Shown here: piece by piece, positions 28,147-35,745 of the stretch
Position numbering within the stretch: position 1 is the stretch's first letter
Layout of the letters: the number at the start of each line of letters is the position of its first letter
Assembly: GCF_000332515.2 (NCBI RefSeq)
Contig: NZ_AOGZ02000014.1
Location: forward strand, 625,001-689,000
Direction of reading: 5' to 3'
DNA: 64,000 nt
From: Leptospira wolbachii serovar Codice str. CDC
Lineage (GTDB): Bacteria; Spirochaetota; Leptospiria; Leptospirales; Leptospiraceae
Notes under the pieces: model-generated
What the model saw: the letters and a program-made list of their open reading frames with translations, nothing else
Told to the model about the DNA's origin: nothing
The model's database searches: none
Made by a program: the position numbers and the translations under genes

Positions 28147-28736
28147 GTTTCAAAAAATATCCCATTTTTTTAAATTTAGAAAACAAAAATATTCTGATCG
28201 TGGGTGGTGGGAATGCTTGTTTAGAAAAATTAGTAGGTCTTGAATTTACTGGAGCCAAACTCCAAGTTGTCTCCATTGAATTCAGTGAAGAAGTTAAAAC
28301 TTTTTTAAACAAATACCCAAACATCGCTGTAGAACAACGTGCAGTCCAAGAAGAAGATCTAAATCATCGTGATATTATTTTTTTAGCAACGAGTGATTCT
28401 GAAATTAATCGAAATTTTCGAAAAGTTGCCAAAGAGAAAGGAATTTGGGTCAACTCCGTGGATGATCCCAAAAATTGTGATTTTTACTCATCCTCATCCG
28501 TATCTATTGGCCCTGTCCAATTTGCCATTTCCACCGATGGAAAATTTGCCGGTGTGTCCTCTACTTTGCGCAAACTCTTTGAAGAAATTCTTCCGGAAGA
28601 AGACTATGAACTTATGGACAGACTTTTTCTTATGCGAAGGAAATTAAAAGAAATCCTTCCCGAACCTCAGGAAAGAAGAAAGGCCTTAAAAGAAATCATT
28701 CAAAATTTAAATTCTAAATACTTTCACAAATCTTAG
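28143..28736 (+). CDS. Precorrin-2 dehydrogenase/sirohydrochlorin ferrochelatase, Met8-like
   Basis: 197 residues. The N-terminal NAD-binding fold YPIFLNLENKNILIVGGGNACLEK matches the CysG N-terminal half/Met8 family; FLATSDSEINRNF and VNSVDDPKNCDFYSSSSV follow, the latter region holding the catalytic Asp of the family. With the upstream SUMT it completes siroheme synthesis as two proteins instead of the fused enteric CysG. ATGA overlap with SUMT; 4-bp tail-to-tail overlap with the lipoprotein gene. Confidence 0.92.
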   Translation: MSFKKYPIFLNLENKNILIVGGGNACLEKLVGLEFTGAKLQVVSIEFSEEVKTFLNKYPNIAVEQRAVQEEDLNHRDIIFLATSDSEINRNFRKVAKEKGIWVNSVDDPKNCDFYSSSSVSIGPVQFAISTDGKFAGVSSTLRKLFEEILPEEDYELMDRLFLMRRKLKEILPEPQERRKALKEIIQNLNSKYFHKS

Positions 28737-29338
28737 TTCGAATCTGGATAAATTTGAATTATTGTTAGTTGGTGTTCATTGGCCCAAACGGAATGTAAAG
28801 GTATATTCACTATCATCTTTTCGTTACTATCTAACCTTGCTGTCCACTCACCCGGTGTCCTTGGGTCTGCAAATTTTACTTTTTTAATGGGAAAGGGAAA
28901 CTGGACTTCAAACTGAATGAATTCCACAAGCGTATTAAAACGCAGTAAATCATCTCTCTGTTTTGCTTCTTTCAAAATAGAATCAATTTCCTCTCGGTTA
29001 ATTTCCAAGGCCTTCAAAAGTGGAGAGGACTTACTTGTATCCACAACTAATTGGATTTCCCCGATTTGGTCTTCAGTAAATTCAATGAACCGAAATCCGG
29101 GAGGTAGGATATGAGTATAATTGGAAAATTGATAAGCCCTCTCTTTAATGCTGATCTCAAGTTCTCCCGTAGCTTTCAGACCGGAACCGAAGAAAACACC
29201 AGAAGGTTTTTTGGTAATCTTTTTTTGGTATAAAACGAGATCTCCGGAAAGGTCTGGCCGAATCTTTATTTTAATATTCCCACCGGCACAGGCACAAAAC
29301 AATAGGCAGAAAAATACGGTTGGTGGTATCAGTTTCAT
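28733..29338 (-). CDS. Putative lipoprotein of unknown function
   Basis: 201 residues. The N-terminus MKLIPPTVFFCLLFCAC is a lipoprotein signal with the modified Cys most likely at residue 17. The rest is beta-rich, without a recognised domain (strands such as IKIKIRPDLSGDLVLY and FIQFEVQFPFPIKKVKF). Similar short lipoproteins with one beta domain are common in the leptospiral envelope. Convergent with the siroheme gene; divergent from the NERD gene with a 43-bp gap. Confidence 0.75.
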   Translation of the reverse strand: MKLIPPTVFFCLLFCACAGGNIKIKIRPDLSGDLVLYQKKITKKPSGVFFGSGLKATGELEISIKERAYQFSNYTHILPPGFRFIEFTEDQIGEIQLVVDTSKSSPLLKALEINREEIDSILKEAKQRDDLLRFNTLVEFIQFEVQFPFPIKKVKFADPRTPGEWTARLDSNEKMIVNIPLHSVWANEHQLTIIQIYPDSN

Positions 29339-29381
29339 ATCACCAATGGAAACACTGGTGGCCAGTTTGCAGAACTAAAAA

Positions 29382-30941
29382 ATGATCTATCCAAAACAGT
29401 TTCACGGAAAAGCGAAAGATGTTTCGCTCGAGTCCCATTTCTATAACCGTTTTTCTAAAGAAATCCGCATTCCTTGTAATATCTATTATTCGATTACCCT
29501 CATTACACCAGATGTTCCCATGCGAGAAATCGACTTCCTTGTGGTCTCACCGTATGGAGTCATCACTATCGAATTAAAAAATGGAAAGTGGAGGCAAAGA
29601 AAAGGCGAATGGGAATTTTATAATGTTCGCGCAAGGGATTGGAACCCAGTGGAAGGGAAATCGTATACAAGCCCTATCGAACAAGTGGTGACTCAAAGGG
29701 ATCTAGTCCGTGAGTTTTTCAAAAACCACAACCAACTTGTGGATTTGTTTCCAGCAGATTATTATGATAGTGCTATCTTCTTTTTAAAAAATGAAAGAAA
29801 AGAATTTCACCTACCAAATGACCAACATCTGTATGTGTTTGGTGGCAAAGAAGTAGAAGATGAAATTGACCTAAATTCTATATTAGAATCGATTCTCTTT
29901 CGTTACAATAGAGAACCTCTACCAGAATCAGTGCTCGTGAAAGCACATGAAATCATCAAAAAAAATCTAAACTTCTTTCAGACTTTTCGTTCTCAGAAAG
30001 AAAAGGAAGAAGAGAATTTATTATTTTTTACAAAAGAACAATTCGAATTGGTGGAAGGAATTAACAACTATCCACATAATCTGGTTTTCGGAAGTACAGG
30101 TTCTGGAAAGTCGATCCTTGCAGGAGAGTTGGCCTTACAAAACGCACGAGCCGGTAAAAAAGTATTATTGTGGCAAGGAGCCAAGGCACTCTACGAAATC
30201 TGGAAAGAAGAACTAACAAATATTCCAGAAAAAGAAAATATTGAACTTATAGCCAACATTTCAGAAATCAATCATAACAACATTGACCTTCTGATTGCAG
30301 ATGGGATCGAAGATATTTTAAATTTTCCTCCTGAAAAGGAAGTTTTTTTATATTTATCTAAATACTTTTGGGAAAACAAAAAATGGATTCTTTTTATTTC
30401 CAGACGTTTCAAATATTTAGAGTCGCCGATGTTAGAATATTGGAATTCCCTTTCCATCCATGTATGGGATATCAAACGTAATATTCGAAACTCTCCAGAA
30501 ATTGTCAATTTTGCAAATACACTACTCGATGATTTTTCTGAATCCCCGATACAAAGTAATCTTTCCGATATTCAATTCATAAAAGCAGATGAGGACCTAA
30601 CAGATCAAATTCGATGGTGTTTTGGATATGCAAAAAAGGTATTAGATGTGGAAAATGATGAAATTGTTGTGATATACAAATCGGAAGAATCTATATCTCA
30701 AAATGGATTAAAACAATTTTTAGACGAGAACTCTATGAGAAACTATTCTGCAAAAGAATTTGCTGGAATGGAGGAAACTTGCGGAATCATCATTGGTTAT
30801 GAAAACTGGGACCAATTAGAAACAAGAACGTCTCTTGCTGAAACCATTTTGAAAATTAGAAGTTTAGTTTGTGTATTCTACCCACCCAAGGAAGAAGAAG
30901 TGATCCAAACTATTTTAAAAAAAGGTGACTCTGGCCCGTAA
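29382..30941 (+). CDS. NERD nuclease-domain protein with P-loop ATPase/helicase-like module
   Basis: 519 residues. The N-terminal NERD domain (about 1-130) has the PD-(D/E)XK-like core: Asp51 in REIDFLVV and E64-L-K66 in ITIELKNGKW. A Walker A GSTGSGKS at 237-244 and a Walker-B-like LLIADGIED (303-311) begin a helicase-like ATPase module. VWDIKRNIRNSPEIV (about 365-380) resembles the motif with NYR in UvrD-type helicases. Other helicase motifs are weak, so unwinding activity is uncertain. The last codons (GDSGP and stop) are read from DNA that is the 3' end of the RNase P RNA on the opposite strand. A DNA-processing or defence role is possible but unproven. Confidence 0.82.
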   Translation: MIYPKQFHGKAKDVSLESHFYNRFSKEIRIPCNIYYSITLITPDVPMREIDFLVVSPYGVITIELKNGKWRQRKGEWEFYNVRARDWNPVEGKSYTSPIEQVVTQRDLVREFFKNHNQLVDLFPADYYDSAIFFLKNERKEFHLPNDQHLYVFGGKEVEDEIDLNSILESILFRYNREPLPESVLVKAHEIIKKNLNFFQTFRSQKEKEEENLLFFTKEQFELVEGINNYPHNLVFGSTGSGKSILAGELALQNARAGKKVLLWQGAKALYEIWKEELTNIPEKENIELIANISEINHNNIDLLIADGIEDILNFPPEKEVFLYLSKYFWENKKWILFISRRFKYLESPMLEYWNSLSIHVWDIKRNIRNSPEIVNFANTLLDDFSESPIQSNLSDIQFIKADEDLTDQIRWCFGYAKKVLDVENDEIVVIYKSEESISQNGLKQFLDENSMRNYSAKEFAGMEETCGIIIGYENWDQLETRTSLAETILKIRSLVCVFYPPKEEEVIQTILKKGDSGP

Positions 30942-31272
30942 GCCGGATTCTGTTCTATGCGATCATTTATCTAATGCTCTCTACCCACAACCTGGCGGGA
31001 CATGCTCATAACGGTTGTTTACTTGAGATTGCACATCGGAGGGTTTACCAAGCCTTTATTCTCACAAACAAAGCGGTGGGCTCTTACCCCACCATTTCAC
31101 CCTTACCTACCAAGGTAGGCGGTTTTCTTTCTGTTGCACTTTCCGTCCCTCAGGTCCCATTTCTGGAATCCAAAAGCCCAAGTGTTACTCGGTCCGATTG
31201 TCCCCTAGTGTCCGGACTTTCCTCCCCCTTGCCCCCAGAAGGAGACAAAAGAGCGATCGCTCGGCCAGAGTC
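30927..31272 (-). ncRNA. rnpB: RNase P RNA (type A)
   Basis: About 346 nt, transcribed leftward. The 5' end GACTCTGGCC pairs perfectly with the 3' end GGCCAGAGTC (helix P1). The universally conserved core is plain: GAGGAAAGTCCGGAC after the first helices, then ACAGAAAG, the GGTAAGGGTGAAA stretch, GGTAAACCC, and near the 3' end ATAGAACAGAATCCGGCTTA. It is the catalytic subunit that matures tRNA 5' ends. A run of seven T follows the 3' end. The last 15 nt overlap the 3' end of the convergent NERD gene. Confidence 0.97.
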
Positions 31273-31322
31273 AATTTCATTGGAAACTCAGGTCCGAACT
31301 CGTCTATGAGTATTTCTTCTAA

Positions 31323-31350
31323 TTGGCACAAATTATGCAATCTGTAGTGT
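31323..31350 (+). promoter_or_regulatory. Possible promoter for the small secreted protein
   Basis: TTGGCA (31323-31328), 16-bp spacer and TAGTGT (31345-31350) read towards the gene at 31378. It overlaps the opposite-strand rnpB promoter, so the two may interfere. Confidence 0.35.
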
Positions 31351-31361
31351 TAGGGAGTCAA
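31332..31361 (-). promoter_or_regulatory. Likely rnpB promoter
   Basis: On the minus strand TTGACT (31361-31356), an 18-bp spacer and CATAAT (31337-31332) make a good sigma-70-type promoter reading towards rnpB. Transcription would start about 50 nt upstream of the P1 helix, implying a leader that is trimmed, or a nearer start I cannot see. Confidence 0.5.
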
Positions 31362-31377
31362 GCGAGGCACCTACTGT

Positions 31378-31824
31378 ATGATCAAATACCAAATTGCTAT
31401 ACTATTCATCATTTCTTTTGGTTTGCATGCAAATCCCATCTTAGATGAGTCCGCAGACGACATCCTAAGAGCCACTCGTTTGTCTCGCATCCCTTCTGTG
31501 ATTGTAAGTCTCGAAGAGAGGGCCATTTTGAAAATGGAAACCAATGACTTACTTTCGGCTCGGGAAGATTTAAAAAAAGCCATCCAACTCAAACATGCCA
31601 TTGGAATGAAAGAGTCCGAAGGAAATGCCAGCCTTCTTTTACAGATTTCTAAATTAGAATCTCGACTCGGAAACCGTTGTGAAGCAAACCAATACTCCCA
31701 CCTCGCCAAACGGATTGCGCTTCGTATCGGTGTCAATCTGGGAGCAGTAGCCCTAGATCGTGCCGTAGTTCCCGACAATAGGAAACCAGAAGGTTGTATT
31801 GAAGTCTCCTGGTTAAAAGAGTAA
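31378..31824 (+). CDS. Small secreted protein of unknown function
   Basis: 148 residues. An N-terminal signal peptide (hydrophobic about 5-17, probable cut after HA before NPILDES) suggests export to the periplasm. The remainder is helical; NDLLSAREDLKKAIQLKHAIG followed by EGNASLLLQISKLESRLGNRCEA looks like one or two TPR-like helical hairpins. Two Cys (near residues 100 and 140) could form a disulfide. GAGG lies about 10 bases before the ATG. No homologue recognised. Confidence 0.7.
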   Translation: MIKYQIAILFIISFGLHANPILDESADDILRATRLSRIPSVIVSLEERAILKMETNDLLSAREDLKKAIQLKHAIGMKESEGNASLLLQISKLESRLGNRCEANQYSHLAKRIALRIGVNLGAVALDRAVVPDNRKPEGCIEVSWLKE

Positions 31825-31907
31825 GATAACTTCGATACAACACTCTTAATCCTAGCAGAATCTCCTCCTACACAGAAAACCAGCACTGATAAGAAGATCT
31901 CACTTCT

Positions 31908-32291
31908 TTAAGTTTCTTTTTGGAACTTTAAGGAAGCAGAATTCACACAATAACGTAAACCCGTTGGTTTGGGACCATCAGGAAACACATGACCAAGATG
32001 AGCTCCACAATTTTGACAATGGATTTCTGTTCGTATCATGCCATGGGTTCCGTCTGATTCAGTGGCCACAACTTCCTTACGAACTGGCTCATAATAACTA
32101 GGCCAACCACTACCAGAATCATACTTTGCATTGGAAGAAAATAAGGCTTCGCCACAACAAACACAAAGGTAAGTTCCCTTCTCTTTATGTTCGTAGTATT
32201 CACCAGTAAACGGCCGTTCGGTGCCTTTTTCACGTGTCACTTGGTATTGTAAGGGAGTGAGTTTTTCTTTCCAATTTTCTTCATTCATCAT
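31908..32291 (-). CDS. msrB: Peptide-methionine (R)-S-oxide reductase MsrB
   Basis: 127 residues. Repairs methionine-R-sulfoxide in proteins. Structural zinc pairs CVCC and [12 protein letters not shown], the [11 protein letters not shown] segment and the catalytic Cys in [13 protein letters not shown] are all present. AGGA precedes the first of two adjacent ATG codons. Divergent from hemA across a 106-bp gap that holds a 19-bp palindrome close to the msrB start. Confidence 0.95.
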   Translation of the reverse strand: MMNEENWKEKLTPLQYQVTREKGTERPFTGEYYEHKEKGTYLCVCCGEALFSSNAKYDSGSGWPSYYEPVRKEVVATESDGTHGMIRTEIHCQNCGAHLGHVFPDGPKPTGLRYCVNSASLKFQKET

Positions 32292-32307
32292 TATCCATTC
32301 CTTTATA

Positions 32308-32326
32308 ATTGAGACTTAGTTTCAAT
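32308..32326. promoter_or_regulatory. 19-bp palindrome between msrB and hemA (Fur/PerR-like geometry)
   Basis: ATTGAGACT-T-AGTTTCAAT is a 9-1-9 inverted repeat with one mismatched pair. Its half-site TGA...TCA and its length resemble Fur-family boxes, but it does not match a classic Fur or PerR consensus closely. It lies 17 bp upstream of msrB and 72 bp upstream of hemA, so it could control either gene. Confidence 0.5.
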
Positions 32327-32350
32327 ATCATATTTTATTTTTTTAGAGAC

Positions 32351-32366
32351 TGACAATCTTGTGACA
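32351..32366 (+). promoter_or_regulatory. Hem-box direct repeat upstream of hemA
   Basis: TGACA (32351-32355), six bases, TGACA (32362-32366). This is the arrangement I recall as the binding site of the OmpR/PhoB-type regulator HemR of Leptospira upstream of hemA. The repeats are 11 bp apart, one helical turn. A TAGAAT at 32386-32391 could be the -10 box, which would put the second repeat over the -35 region, as for an activator. The HemR and HemK genes themselves are not in the window. Confidence 0.75.
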
Positions 32367-32397
32367 GTTGGAACCTTGTATTTGATAGAATAAAACT

Positions 32398-33267
32398 ATG
32401 TGGTCAAACCTGATTCTATTACACTCAAATGATCCCATCAAGACTTTAGACGACGCTGGTCTAGAGGTTTGGCAAACATGCCAAAGAACCATTGCATTTG
32501 GGGATCGTCGTTTGTTTCCCATTACAGAAGAGGAACGATTTTACAAAGGTCACGAAGTGTTCCATGGTTTTGAAGCCTATCGATTTCTGCTCGAAGTTGT
32601 TTCCGGTTTACGATCCAAATTATTTGGCGAATCAGAAATCCAAGCTCAGTTCCGAGATCGTTTCCGAGAAGAAAGGGTGACTGACTCTAATTTTGCTCTC
32701 TCTCTCTTAAGATTGCGGGACCAAATTTTAGAACACACAAAACAAATTCGCTCTAAATACTTAACAGGAATCGGAAGGCAAACTTACGGAAGTGTTGCCG
32801 ATTCTTATTTACAAAAACATAAGACGGTGACTCTACTCGGAACAGGGAAACTCGCTACTTCCATTCTTCCTTATCTTGTTTCAAAAGAAAAGGAAGTTCG
32901 TCTCATTGGACGAAACCAAACAAAAATGGCCGAATTACAAAAGGCGTTCTCAATCACAACTCATCACTGGGAAGATTACAAACCGAGTACCGAAGCCATT
33001 GTTATTGCTTCTAGTTTTTTGCCATTTAACTGGGAATCAATGATTGGAAGTTCATCATTGATTTTGGATTTTCGTGAAACTGCTTTTAGCGAATCCAAAT
33101 ATACAAATTATATTCCCTTATCGAAAATTCTCAATGATCTGCAAGAAACCGACGAACAAATCCAATCGGTGAAAATGGACTTACAATTCTTTCTTACGGA
33201 GCTTACTCGGGAGAGGGAGGAAGAACAGATACATATTATGAATGGATGGGAAGATTTACTTGTCTGA
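32398..33267 (+). CDS. hemA: Glutamyl-tRNA reductase HemA (short form)
   Basis: 289 residues. Reduces glutamyl-tRNA(Glu) to glutamate-1-semialdehyde, the first step of the C5 haem pathway. The catalytic Cys28 sits in WQTCQRTIAFG (family: TCNRTE); LFGESEIQAQFR corresponds to GExQIxGQ, and a nucleotide-binding TVTLLGTGKLATSIL follows. The protein is much shorter than the usual about 420 residues: the C-terminal dimerisation domain is missing and the N-terminus is trimmed. No ribosome site is visible before ATG 32398. Overlaps hemC by 26 bp. Confidence 0.9.
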   Translation: MWSNLILLHSNDPIKTLDDAGLEVWQTCQRTIAFGDRRLFPITEEERFYKGHEVFHGFEAYRFLLEVVSGLRSKLFGESEIQAQFRDRFREERVTDSNFALSLLRLRDQILEHTKQIRSKYLTGIGRQTYGSVADSYLQKHKTVTLLGTGKLATSILPYLVSKEKEVRLIGRNQTKMAELQKAFSITTHHWEDYKPSTEAIVIASSFLPFNWESMIGSSSLILDFRETAFSESKYTNYIPLSKILNDLQETDEQIQSVKMDLQFFLTELTREREEEQIHIMNGWEDLLV

Positions 33268-34795
33268 ACTTATCAAAGTTGGAGGAAGGTCCTCCCTACT
33301 CTCTCGTATTCAAATTTTTTCTGTAATCAAAGCACTCCAGGAGAAAAACAATACAAAAGAATTTCTACCAGTGTTTCGTGAATCCGCCGGTGACAAAGAT
33401 TTAAAAACTCCGCTATGGCAGTTTGCTGGCCAAGGAATTTTTACCAAAGATCTACAAGAAGACTTACTAAAATCAAAAATTGATATTGTCATCCATTCCT
33501 GGAAAGATATGGACTTAAGAGAACGAAACGAAACTACCCTAATACCAATCTTACCACGGGAAGATGTTCGGGATGTTCTATTATTTAAACGAAATAAATG
33601 GATCTCTGCACCAACAGACATTACAATTCTTACCTCTTCACCGAGAAGAGAACATCACATTCGCGATTTCATAAAATCCTATTTTCCAACTCCTATCAAT
33701 TCATTTGAAGTTAAAATTGAATCTGTAAGAGGGAATATCCAAACGAGACTGCGAAAGTATTTGGATCATGAAAATGGTGGTATCTTAGTCGCAAAAGCTG
33801 CTTTAGATCGGATTCTTGGTTTTGATGATGATGAAAACAAGATCCCAGAACTAAAGGAAGTCAAACAACTTATCAGAGAAACGATAAACCTCTCCTTGTT
33901 TATGGTGATGCCATCATCAATCTTTCCGAGTGCACCGGCACAAGGAGCTCTCTGCGCAGAGATTAGAAAAGAAGATAAACATCTCGAATCGCTACTGAGA
34001 GAAATCTCTGATGTGAATGCTGAACTCACTGCAAACGAAGAAAGAAAAATATTATCCAAGTACGGTGGTGGCTGCCATCAAAAAATCGGAGTTTCCGTTT
34101 TAACAAGAGGTTATGGAAAAATAACATTCGTTAGAGGAGAAACAGAAGACGGGAAAACTCTATTTTCCAAAGAATTATCAGACACTCCAAATCTAAAGTT
34201 CGATCGAAGCGAAGTTTGGCCACCAAACGCTAAAATGGCGGCAAGGCAAAGAGAACGGCTTACCTATTCTATTCCCAAAGATGTGGATGTATTTGTCTCC
34301 CGTGGTTATGCCTTTCCTTTGGACTTATCGGTTAATCCAACAAACCAAATTCTTTGGTCAGCGGGTCTCTCTACCTGGAAAGACCTCGCACTCAGAGGAT
34401 TTTGGGTAAATGGAACCTGTGATGGATTAGGTGAAAGTGAACCTCCGATGATCGATTTGCTTTTGGGGCGGAAAACAAATTTCGTCAAACTCACGCATGT
34501 AGATTCGGACAAAATTAATAGTATTTATCCAGTCATCCCGACATACTTTGTATCGGCACCAGAAATCCCAGTTCCCTTTGATACTTCTAAAATCAAGGTA
34601 GCTTACTGGAGAAGCGGTTCCGAGTTTGATATCGTCACAAAACGATTTCCCGAATTATTAAAGGTCATTCACTTTGTAGGCCCAGGTTCCACATTTAAAA
34701 AAATCAAACAAACGATAGGTGATGAAGGTGCCGCAACGCGAGTTTTTGTATCATTATCTTTTGATTCTTGGGTAGAAAGGTATATAAAACCATGA
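33242..34795 (+). CDS. hemC: Porphobilinogen deaminase HemC fused to a C-terminal HemD-like domain
   Basis: 517 residues. Residues 1 to about 310 are porphobilinogen deaminase: GGRSSLLSRIQ, IVIHSWKDMDL (the family catalytic Asp is kept; the motif is usually KDVP), APAQGALCAEIR and GGGCHQKIGV with the Cys that carries the dipyrromethane cofactor. The last about 190 residues (from about 330) fit the place of uroporphyrinogen-III synthase, for which I see no separate gene in the operon; the sequence itself is too diverged to confirm by eye. Starts inside hemA; its TGA overlaps the hemB ATG. Confidence 0.88.
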   Translation: MDGKIYLSELIKVGGRSSLLSRIQIFSVIKALQEKNNTKEFLPVFRESAGDKDLKTPLWQFAGQGIFTKDLQEDLLKSKIDIVIHSWKDMDLRERNETTLIPILPREDVRDVLLFKRNKWISAPTDITILTSSPRREHHIRDFIKSYFPTPINSFEVKIESVRGNIQTRLRKYLDHENGGILVAKAALDRILGFDDDENKIPELKEVKQLIRETINLSLFMVMPSSIFPSAPAQGALCAEIRKEDKHLESLLREISDVNAELTANEERKILSKYGGGCHQKIGVSVLTRGYGKITFVRGETEDGKTLFSKELSDTPNLKFDRSEVWPPNAKMAARQRERLTYSIPKDVDVFVSRGYAFPLDLSVNPTNQILWSAGLSTWKDLALRGFWVNGTCDGLGESEPPMIDLLLGRKTNFVKLTHVDSDKINSIYPVIPTYFVSAPEIPVPFDTSKIKVAYWRSGSEFDIVTKRFPELLKVIHFVGPGSTFKKIKQTIGDEGAATRVFVSLSFDSWVERYIKP

Positions 34796-35745
34796 AAAAA
34801 CAAACACTTCGACTACGTTCCAACCAATATTTAAGAAACTTAGGGGAAACAGGATCACTTAACGTAAATAAGATGATCCAACCCCTTTTCCTTGCAGAAG
34901 GCATCGATGAAAAAGAACCGATCAAAGGTTTACCTGGAGTTTTTCGTGATACCGATAAATCAATTTTCCAACAAATTGAATCTGATCTAAAAGCCGGTGT
35001 CTCTCAGTTTTTATTGTTTATGGTTCCTAAAGACAAATCGGATACAGGTTTTCCAAAAAACTTTTACCACACCAATATTAGCGCGATCAAGAAAGAATTC
35101 CCGAACATGTTCCTATGGCTTGATACTTGTATTTGTTCTGTGACAACCACTGGCCATTGTTGCCACTTCCATAAATCAGGAACCATAGATCTAGAACTAA
35201 CACTCAAACGATTGTCTGATCTTGCACTCATTTATGCTGATGCTGGAGCTGACGGTATTGCTCCGAGTGATATGATGGATGGACGCGTTGGATCTCACAG
35301 AAAAATATTAGATGCTAACGAACATACCATGGTGCCAATCATGAGTTATTCGACAAAATTCAAAAGTAACTTTTATGGACCTTTTCGTGGTGCCGCAGAT
35401 TCTTCCCCGCAGTTTGGAGATAGAAGTGGATACCAACTAGATGTGCGTGATCGAGATACAGCCATCCACACATCCATTCGTGATAAAGAAGAAGGTGCCG
35501 ACTTACTTATGGTCAAACCAGGAATGACTGCCATTGATCTCATTGGTCCTATCAAAGAAAAAACAGGACTCCCTACTGGGGCTTATCAAGTGAGTGGCGA
35601 GTATGCAAGTCTTGTATACTTAGCCAAAGAAGGTTTTTTAAATTTTGAGGACGGATTAAAAGAAACCTGGGATGTCTTTAGGAGAGCTGGTTCGTCCTAT
35701 TTAATTACTTATGGTGCGAGGATAGCACAAAGGTTGTATTCATGA
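34792..35745 (+). CDS. hemB: Delta-aminolevulinic acid dehydratase HemB
   Basis: 317 residues from ATG 34792, which overlaps the hemC stop (ATGA). An in-frame TTG at 34768 would add eight residues. Condenses two ALA into porphobilinogen. Zinc-type cysteines are seen in [15 protein letters not shown]; substrate lysines lie in [16 protein letters not shown] and [25 protein letters not shown] is the family signature. Part of hemACBLENG with 4-bp overlaps on both sides. Confidence 0.96.
   Translation: MKKQTLRLRSNQYLRNLGETGSLNVNKMIQPLFLAEGIDEKEPIKGLPGVFRDTDKSIFQQIESDLKAGVSQFLLFMVPKDKSDTGFPKNFYHTNISAIKKEFPNMFLWLDTCICSVTTTGHCCHFHKSGTIDLELTLKRLSDLALIYADAGADGIAPSDMMDGRVGSHRKILDANEHTMVPIMSYSTKFKSNFYGPFRGAADSSPQFGDRSGYQLDVRDRDTAIHTSIRDKEEGADLLMVKPGMTAIDLIGPIKEKTGLPTGAYQVSGEYASLVYLAKEGFLNFEDGLKETWDVFRRAGSSYLITYGARIAQRLYS

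Noticed and set aside
30974..31309. Plus-strand open frame of 111 codons across the RNase P RNA gene
   Set aside because: It is antisense to rnpB; the DNA is explained by the conserved RNA and the predicted peptide resembles nothing.
31890..31905. AAGAAG/CTTCTT hairpin between the small secreted protein and msrB
   Set aside because: AT-rich 6-bp stem without a convincing T run on either strand; too weak to call a terminator.
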